In this document: positions 58,877 through 64,000 of the stretch, in pieces
Layout: every line of letters begins with the position of its first letter
Numbering within the stretch: position 1 is the stretch's first letter
Assembly: GCF_004341885.1 (NCBI RefSeq)
Contig: NZ_SLVX01000013.1
Location: forward strand, 1 to 64,000
Direction: 5' to 3'
Source: Shinella granuli
Lineage (GTDB): Bacteria; Pseudomonadota; Alphaproteobacteria; Rhizobiales; Rhizobiaceae
Length of the DNA stretch: 64,000 nucleotides
Translations under genes and position numbers: made by a program
Notes under the pieces: model-generated
Databases searched by the model: none
Told to the model about the DNA's origin: nothing
Seen by the model: the letters and a program-made list of their open reading frames with translations, nothing else

Positions 58877-61800
58877 ATGGCAGACAAGAACTTCGCGCGA
58901 AGCGGAACCGCTGACACGGATCTCCTGGCGGACGACGACCCGTTGGCCGAGCTTACCCGTCTCGTCGGCTACGAACCGCGTCCGGTCCAGGACGTCAGCA
59001 AGTCTTCCTCCGAGCCCGCTCACGCGGTCCCGTGGATGGACAATCCCGTGCTCGCCCTCGAGGACGAGCTGATGCGGGCCTTCGAGCAATACGATGCGCC
59101 GCGCCGCGAGAGCGTCGAGCCGGTCGTCGCCGAGCGCGCCGCGCCGCGCCATGTCGAGCCCGTCTTCGATATGCCCGAGCCGGTCGCCGAGGAGCGCGAC
59201 GCCATTCTCGACGAGGTGCCGACGCGTGATACGACGCCGCGTGATGCCGCTCATCGCGAACCCTCCTTCGAGGAGCAGTTCTTCGGCGCCGAGCCGTCCT
59301 TCGAGGAGGAGCGCCCGGTCGAGGTGGAGCAGCCGGCTGTCGCCGTGAGCGATGCCGATCGTGCGCCGGCGTTCGAAGAGCCCGTGGCCGAACAGTCCTA
59401 CGCCGAACGGTCCTACGTGGAAGAGGTCGCCGCCGATGCGGCGCCCGTCGAGGCCGAGCCGGAGCTGGAGTTCGATCCGGCCCTGCTTCTTGCCGACGAG
59501 CTCGAAGCGGCCGTACACGACGTGCCTGCCGTCGATGCCGAGCCGACGGTGCATGCCGGCCGGCAGTTCGTCGACCGGCTGGAGCCGCGCTTCGAGCCGC
59601 CCGTGCGCAGCGAACCCATCGTCGAGACCCCGCTTGCCGCCAGCGCCGACGAGCGCCAGCCCGTCGTCCTCGGCTTCCAGCCGCTCGCCCCGGAGGAAAA
59701 CCCGATCGACGAGATCGGCCTCGATCTGGAACGAGAACTGGAGCTTTCGATCGGTGACGGCTTTGCCGACGACCTGCTCTCCGAAGTCCACGGCACAGAC
59801 GCCGCGCAGGCCGGCAACGAGCCGACCCTGCAGGACTGGATGTCCGACGCGGCGAGCCACGCTGTTTCCGAGCCTTTCCATGCCGAGCCGGCCTATGCCC
59901 GGGACGAGCCGCACTTCGTCGCCGAAATGCCGTTCGAGACGCCGGAGGACCGCGCCCGCGCCGTGGCCGAGGCCGAGACGCAGTGGCAGGACGCCGAGCC
60001 GGTACACGATGCCGCGCCGGACTACCGGCTGGAATCGGTCGAGCCGGGCCGCAATTACGATGCGGATTCCCTTTTGGCCGAGGTCGAGCGCTATCCCGTT
60101 CCCGACAGCCGCTCTCCGCTCGGGACGGCCACGCTCGCTGCTGCCTCGCTCGCCGCCGTGAGCGCGACGCCGCGCAGCGGCATGGCCAACGTTTCCTCGA
60201 TCTTCGGCCGCGCAACGCCCGTCGCGCACCGCCAGCCGTCCGTCGAGACGGCCCGCACGCCCGTGGTCGAAACCGCGCGTGAACCGGCGATCGAGCCCGT
60301 CCAGAGCCCGGCGGTGGAAGCCTATCGCGAGCCGGTCGTCGAAGCCCGCCGCGAGCCCGTTGCCGTGTCGACCCCGGCGGCAGCCGAGCCGGAGCCCGAT
60401 TTCGACAATCTGGAATTCGACCTCTCCGATATCGACCTCGATCTTTCCGATTTTTCGCTCGACGAGGAGCCGGTGCGCCAGGAGGCCAAGGTGCCGGAGA
60501 CGCGCCTTGAAGCCCGTCCGGAGCCTCGTATCGAGGCCGCAAGGTCCGTCGAGATGCCGACGCCCGTGCGCCGCGAGCCGGCCGTCGCCGTTCCCGTCTC
60601 GACCTACACCGCGCCGCAGCCCGTGATCGCCGAGACGGCCGATGGCGCGCTGCCGTTCGATCCGACGATGATCGCCGAGACGGACGAGGGCGTTTCCCCG
60701 GTCACCGAACTCGACGTGCCGCAGCTTCCCGTCATCGAGAAGGAAAAGCCGCCGGCCTACCAGCCCGACTACGATTTCGATATCGACGCGGAAATGGCGC
60801 AGCTCTTCACCGAGCCGGCCGCCAAGACGCGCGGCGAGGACCTGTCGGCCGGCGTTGCCGTCGGCGCGGTTGCCGCGGCCGCCAGCCAGCCGGTGGCGCA
60901 GATCAACGATGTCGACGATTTCGAACGCGCCCTGGAAGAGGATTTCCGCCGCTCGCTGAACCAGCCCGAGCGCATGGCGATCCCCGTCGATCCGGGCCAG
61001 GCCAACACGCTCTATGCCGGCGACGGCTATGATGATGAACAGTCCCGCCCGCGGCGCGGCCTGCTGATCGCCGCCTCCATCGCGGCCCTGCTTCTGGTCG
61101 GCGGCGGGGGCGTCTATGCCTGGACGGCCTTTACCGGCGGCACGGCCGGCTCCGGCGAGCCGCGCGTCATCCTTGCCGACAAGGACCCGGTCAAGATCGT
61201 GCCCGAGGAGAAGGGCGGCAAGACCGTGCCGAACCAGGACAAGGCGGTCTATGACCGCGTTGCCGGCGATACGGCCGCAACGCCGCAGCAGGAACAGCTC
61301 GTCACCTCGACGGAAGAGCCCATCGACGTCGTGCAGCGCACGCTGACGCCGGAAACCCTGCCGTTCGACGGCCCGGAAGACGGCGTCGAGGCGGTCATCG
61401 CGGCGGAAAACGAAAACCGCGTCCTGCCGGGCGTCGACGAGCCGGAAACGGCGACGGCCGAAGGCGGCAACAAGCCGCTCGTCTCGCCGCGCAAGGTCAA
61501 GACGATGATCGTCAAGCCGGACGGCACGCTCGTCGCCCGCGAAGAGACGGTCGGCGAAGCAGCGACGGAAGTCGCCGGCCTCGACGCCAAGGCGACCGCC
61601 ACCACCGGCAGCGCCTCGGGCGAGGCCGCCGCCACGGCCAATGCGACGGTCGACACCAATGCCTCGCTCAGCGCCGAGCAGGCGGCGAGCGAGGGCCAGC
61701 CGCGCTCCGTGCTGGCGGAAGTCGCCGATGCCGAGGTCGAAGACACCGCGCCGGTGCGCACCGTGAAGACGACGACGATCGGCGCCACGACCGGTTCGAC

Positions 61801-62200
61801 GGACGGCAATGCGCCGGTTCCGGGCACCCGCCCGATCGACCAGCCGGTCACCGTGGTCGGCACCGTCACCGAAAACGGCAATGTCTCGGGCACCCAGACC
61901 GCCGAAGCCAGGCCGACGCAGACGGCGGAACAGACCCAGGTCGCGGCCGTCGCGCCGGGAAGCTACGTCATCCAGATCGCCTCGCTGCCCTCGGAGGCGG
62001 AAGCGCAGAAGAGCTACAATTCGCTCTCCTCGAAGTTCTCCTCCGTCATCGGCGGGCGCGGCGTGGACATCAGGAAGGCGGAGATCCCGAACAAGGGCAC
62101 CTACTTCCGCGTCCGCATCCCGGCCGGCTCGCGCGAGGAGGCCAATGCGCTCTGCAACCGCTACAAGAGCGCCGGCGGCAGCTGCCTCGTCACCCGCTGA
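58877..62200 (+). CDS. SPOR domain membrane protein with long acidic linker
   Basis: A 1107-residue protein. Residues 1-720 are low-complexity, rich in Glu, Pro, Val and Ala (repeats like EPVVE, EPVxE), with DNLEFDLSDIDLDLSDFSLDEEP near residue 515. One membrane helix lies at about residues 725-745 (LLIAASIAALLLVGGGGVYAW). The C-terminal SPOR domain (about residues 1022-1107, SYVIQIASLPSEAEAQKSYNSL) binds denuded septal peptidoglycan. It should work at division or the growth pole. ATG 58877 follows GGAAG; the SPOR gene is conserved between argS and nagZ. Confidence 0.9.
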   Translation: MADKNFARSGTADTDLLADDDPLAELTRLVGYEPRPVQDVSKSSSEPAHAVPWMDNPVLALEDELMRAFEQYDAPRRESVEPVVAERAAPRHVEPVFDMPEPVAEERDAILDEVPTRDTTPRDAAHREPSFEEQFFGAEPSFEEERPVEVEQPAVAVSDADRAPAFEEPVAEQSYAERSYVEEVAADAAPVEAEPELEFDPALLLADELEAAVHDVPAVDAEPTVHAGRQFVDRLEPRFEPPVRSEPIVETPLAASADERQPVVLGFQPLAPEENPIDEIGLDLERELELSIGDGFADDLLSEVHGTDAAQAGNEPTLQDWMSDAASHAVSEPFHAEPAYARDEPHFVAEMPFETPEDRARAVAEAETQWQDAEPVHDAAPDYRLESVEPGRNYDADSLLAEVERYPVPDSRSPLGTATLAAASLAAVSATPRSGMANVSSIFGRATPVAHRQPSVETARTPVVETAREPAIEPVQSPAVEAYREPVVEARREPVAVSTPAAAEPEPDFDNLEFDLSDIDLDLSDFSLDEEPVRQEAKVPETRLEARPEPRIEAARSVEMPTPVRREPAVAVPVSTYTAPQPVIAETADGALPFDPTMIAETDEGVSPVTELDVPQLPVIEKEKPPAYQPDYDFDIDAEMAQLFTEPAAKTRGEDLSAGVAVGAVAAAASQPVAQINDVDDFERALEEDFRRSLNQPERMAIPVDPGQANTLYAGDGYDDEQSRPRRGLLIAASIAALLLVGGGGVYAWTAFTGGTAGSGEPRVILADKDPVKIVPEEKGGKTVPNQDKAVYDRVAGDTAATPQQEQLVTSTEEPIDVVQRTLTPETLPFDGPEDGVEAVIAAENENRVLPGVDEPETATAEGGNKPLVSPRKVKTMIVKPDGTLVAREETVGEAATEVAGLDAKATATTGSASGEAAATANATVDTNASLSAEQAASEGQPRSVLAEVADAEVEDTAPVRTVKTTTIGATTGSTDGNAPVPGTRPIDQPVTVVGTVTENGNVSGTQTAEARPTQTAEQTQVAAVAPGSYVIQIASLPSEAEAQKSYNSLSSKFSSVIGGRGVDIRKAEIPNKGTYFRVRIPAGSREEANALCNRYKSAGGSCLVTR

Positions 62201-62326
62201 GGGGACACCGATTTCCTGGAGAGGCGCGGGCATGGTCCGCGCCTCTTCGATTCCGACCGGCCGCTGCCGCATGGGCGGGCAGGGCGCACCCTTCGTTTTC
62301 CCCACCGAACCTTTAAGATTGCGGAC

Positions 62327-63346
62327 ATGAGCGAATCGAAATCCTTCCTTTCCGGCTGTAAGGGCCTCAGCCTGACCGCCGACGAAAAAGCCTTCTTCCG
62401 CAGCGAGCGGCCCTGGGGCTTCATCCTGTTCGGCCGCAACATCGGCGAGCCGGCGCAGGTGGCGGACCTCACCGCGGAGATGCGCGACTGCCTCGGCGGC
62501 GGGGCGGACATTCCGGTGCTGATCGACCAGGAGGGCGGCCGTGTCCAGCGCATCAGGCCGCCGCATGTGCAGCAATATCCGAATGCCGCCGCGCTCGGCG
62601 CCATCTACCGCGCCGACGTGGAGAAGGGGCTGCGCGCCGCCTGGCTGATGTCGCGCCTGCACGCCTTCGATCTCCTGCGCCTCGGCATCAATGTCGATTG
62701 CCTGCCGGTGCTCGACGTTGCCGTGCCGGGCGTGCACGACGTCATCGGCAACCGTGCCTATGGGCAGGAGCCTGAGATCGTCTCGGCCATGGGCGGGGCC
62801 GCGGCCGAGGGCCTCAAGGCCGGCGGCCTGCTGCCGATCATGAAGCACATGCCCGGTCACGGCCGCACCATGGTCGATTCGCACCATGACCTGCCGGTGG
62901 TGCATGCGAGCCGCGCCGAGCTGGAGGCCTGCGATTTCGTGCCCTTCCGGCGCATGAAGGACGAGCTGATGGCGATGTCCGCCCACATCGTCTTCACCGC
63001 CATCGATGCCGACAACCCGGCGACCACTTCGGCGACGGTGGTGAGCGAGATCATCCGCGGTCATATCGGCTTCGACGGGCTGCTGATGTCCGACGACGTG
63101 TCGATGAACGCGCTGAAGGGCGATATTGCCGCAAGAAGCCGGGGAATCATTGCCGCCGGCCTCGACATGGTGTTGCATTGCCATGGCATCATGGAGGAAA
63201 TGATCGCGGTGACCGAGAACGTTCCGCCGCTCACCGGCGACAGCCTGCGGCGGGCGAATGCGGTGCGCGCGGGCTTCCCGGCGCCGGACGGGGCGGACGA
63301 GGCGGCGCTGCGCGAGGAATTCAACGCCATGATCGCGGTGGCCTGA
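62327..63346 (+). CDS. nagZ: Beta-N-acetylhexosaminidase
   Basis: The 339-residue GH3 enzyme has IDQEGGRVQRI, the loop motif KHMPGHGRTMVDSHHDLP with the conserved Asp/His pair near residues 172-190, and LLMSDDVSMNAL with the nucleophile Asp near 250. It removes N-acetylglucosamine from muropeptides in the cytoplasm, part of cell-wall recycling. It follows the SPOR gene after 126 bases. Confidence 0.93.
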   Translation: MSESKSFLSGCKGLSLTADEKAFFRSERPWGFILFGRNIGEPAQVADLTAEMRDCLGGGADIPVLIDQEGGRVQRIRPPHVQQYPNAAALGAIYRADVEKGLRAAWLMSRLHAFDLLRLGINVDCLPVLDVAVPGVHDVIGNRAYGQEPEIVSAMGGAAAEGLKAGGLLPIMKHMPGHGRTMVDSHHDLPVVHASRAELEACDFVPFRRMKDELMAMSAHIVFTAIDADNPATTSATVVSEIIRGHIGFDGLLMSDDVSMNALKGDIAARSRGIIAAGLDMVLHCHGIMEEMIAVTENVPPLTGDSLRRANAVRAGFPAPDGADEAALREEFNAMIAVA

Positions 63347-63404
63347 CGGTCGCCGCAAGCGGGGTCCCTCGGTCGCAGGCGCGCGGGACGAAGAAAGGGG
63401 CGAC

Positions 63405-64000
63405 GTGCAGGGAACGGGGTCGAAGCCACCGAAGAAGGGACGCGGCGCAGGGGCGCCGATGGCCGACCTGTGGCAGGACGCCGAGGCGCGGGGCCTTTCC
63501 GAGGAAAGCCTCGTCGTCGATCTCGCCGGCTTCGAAGGCCCGCTCGACCTTCTCCTGCATCTCGCCCGCACGCAGAAGGTGGATCTCACCCGCATCTCCG
63601 TGCTGGCGCTCGCCGAACAATATCTCGTCTTCATCGAGCGGGCGCGCAAGATCCGCATCGAGCTTGCCGCCGACTATCTCGTCATGGCGGCCTGGCTTGC
63701 CTATCTCAAGTCGCGCCTGCTCATTCCCAGGCAGGCGAAGGACGACGGCCCCTCCGGCGAGGAGATGGCGGCCAGCCTCGCCTTCCGCCTGAAGCGGCTG
63801 GAGGCGATGCGCGATGCGGCGACGCGCCTCGTCAACCGCAACCGCCTCGGCCGCGACGTCTTTGCCCGCGGCATGCCGGAGCACATTCCGACCGAGCGAC
63901 GCTCGTCCTTCGAGGCCTCGCTCTACGACCTGCTCAGCGCCTATTCTTCGCTGCGCCAGCGCCACGCGGTGACCCAGGTCACCATCGAGAAGCGCACGGT
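63405..64000 (+). CDS. scpA: Segregation and condensation protein A (partial, 5' part)
   Basis: The frame is open to the window end and gives the first 198 residues. Start GTG 63405 follows AAAGGGG; ATG 63459 is also in frame. Family features are VVDLAGFEGPLDLLLHLARTQKVDLTRIS and LADYLVMAAWLAYLKSRLLIP. ScpA is the kleisin of the SMC-ScpAB condensin that compacts chromosomes; scpB should follow outside the window. Confidence 0.93.
   Translation, partial: MQGTGSKPPKKGRGAGAPMADLWQDAEARGLSEESLVVDLAGFEGPLDLLLHLARTQKVDLTRISVLALAEQYLVFIERARKIRIELAADYLVMAAWLAYLKSRLLIPRQAKDDGPSGEEMAASLAFRLKRLEAMRDAATRLVNRNRLGRDVFARGMPEHIPTERRSSFEASLYDLLSAYSSLRQRHAVTQVTIEKRT

Noticed and set aside
58685..63658. Minus-strand open frame of over 1600 codons opposite argS, SPOR and nagZ
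   Set aside because: Opposite three well supported genes; its Gly/Arg/Asp-rich translation is the mirror of GC-biased codons, not a protein.
1..64000. CRISPR array, rRNA operon or insertion sequence
   Set aside because: No regularly spaced repeats, rRNA sequence or transposase-like frame was seen.

Overview
The window is high-GC alphaproteobacterial DNA from the Rhizobiaceae (Sinorhizobium/Ensifer, Shinella, Rhizobium or Agrobacterium type). The host gene set supports this: an exoR-like gene next to valS and a FadL-type porin gene, a PopZ/DUF2497 gene, an orfA-pit pair with a PHO box, divergent lrp-ald, an exbBD pair with a RirA-type box, rhizobial intergenic palindromes, and dgt-argS-SPOR-nagZ-scpA. 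Genus and species cannot be fixed from the sequence alone.

From 1 to about 22.8 kb lies the right part of a prophage with a contractile tail. The left part (terminase, portal, integrase, repressor) lies outside the window. The order is: a shortened HNH endonuclease gene (minus strand), cement protein and major capsid protein, head-tail connectors, DUF3383 sheath, DUF3277 tube, an accessory cassette (small YHYH-like protein, secreted thermonuclease, two unknowns, an antisense secreted protein), tail chaperones joined by a probable -1 frameshift, tape measure, baseplate (Dit-like, plug, hub, spike, gp25, J, DUF2612), small modular fibre genes, and a lysis module (lipoprotein, holin candidate, membrane-anchored GH19 endolysin, Rz/Rz1, DUF1515). 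A strong terminator at 20.9 kb ends this late transcript. Six small minus-strand genes follow, including a DUF982 protein, an SRAP/YedK protein and two zinc-binding proteins, up to an intact tRNA-Leu(TAA) at 23.0 kb.

From 23.1 kb on the DNA is host chromosome. It carries a beta-rich unknown protein behind a hairpin leader; the Pit phosphate transporter operon; TrkH; threonine dehydratase; HlyU; a diguanylate cyclase; Lrp and alanine dehydrogenase; an APH-like kinase, an OmpA protein and a GNAT protein; a sulphur and translation-quality cluster (sseA, AlaX, cysK); and cyclopropane fatty acid synthase. Small unknowns and tRNA-Asn and tRNA-Cys come next. exbB/exbD and a PIMT-like methyltransferase are followed by tolC, popZ and valS, then fadL and exoR. 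After xthA and an A-type Fe-S carrier come dgt, argS, a long SPOR protein, nagZ and the start of scpA, which runs off the window.

The most notable features are the recoding signal in the tail-chaperone gene (slippery T TTT TTC plus a possible pseudoknot), the cargo cassette inside the tail operon, the PHO box placed over the pit promoter in reverse orientation, the RirA-type box before exbB, and a patch of unusual codon use inside valS.
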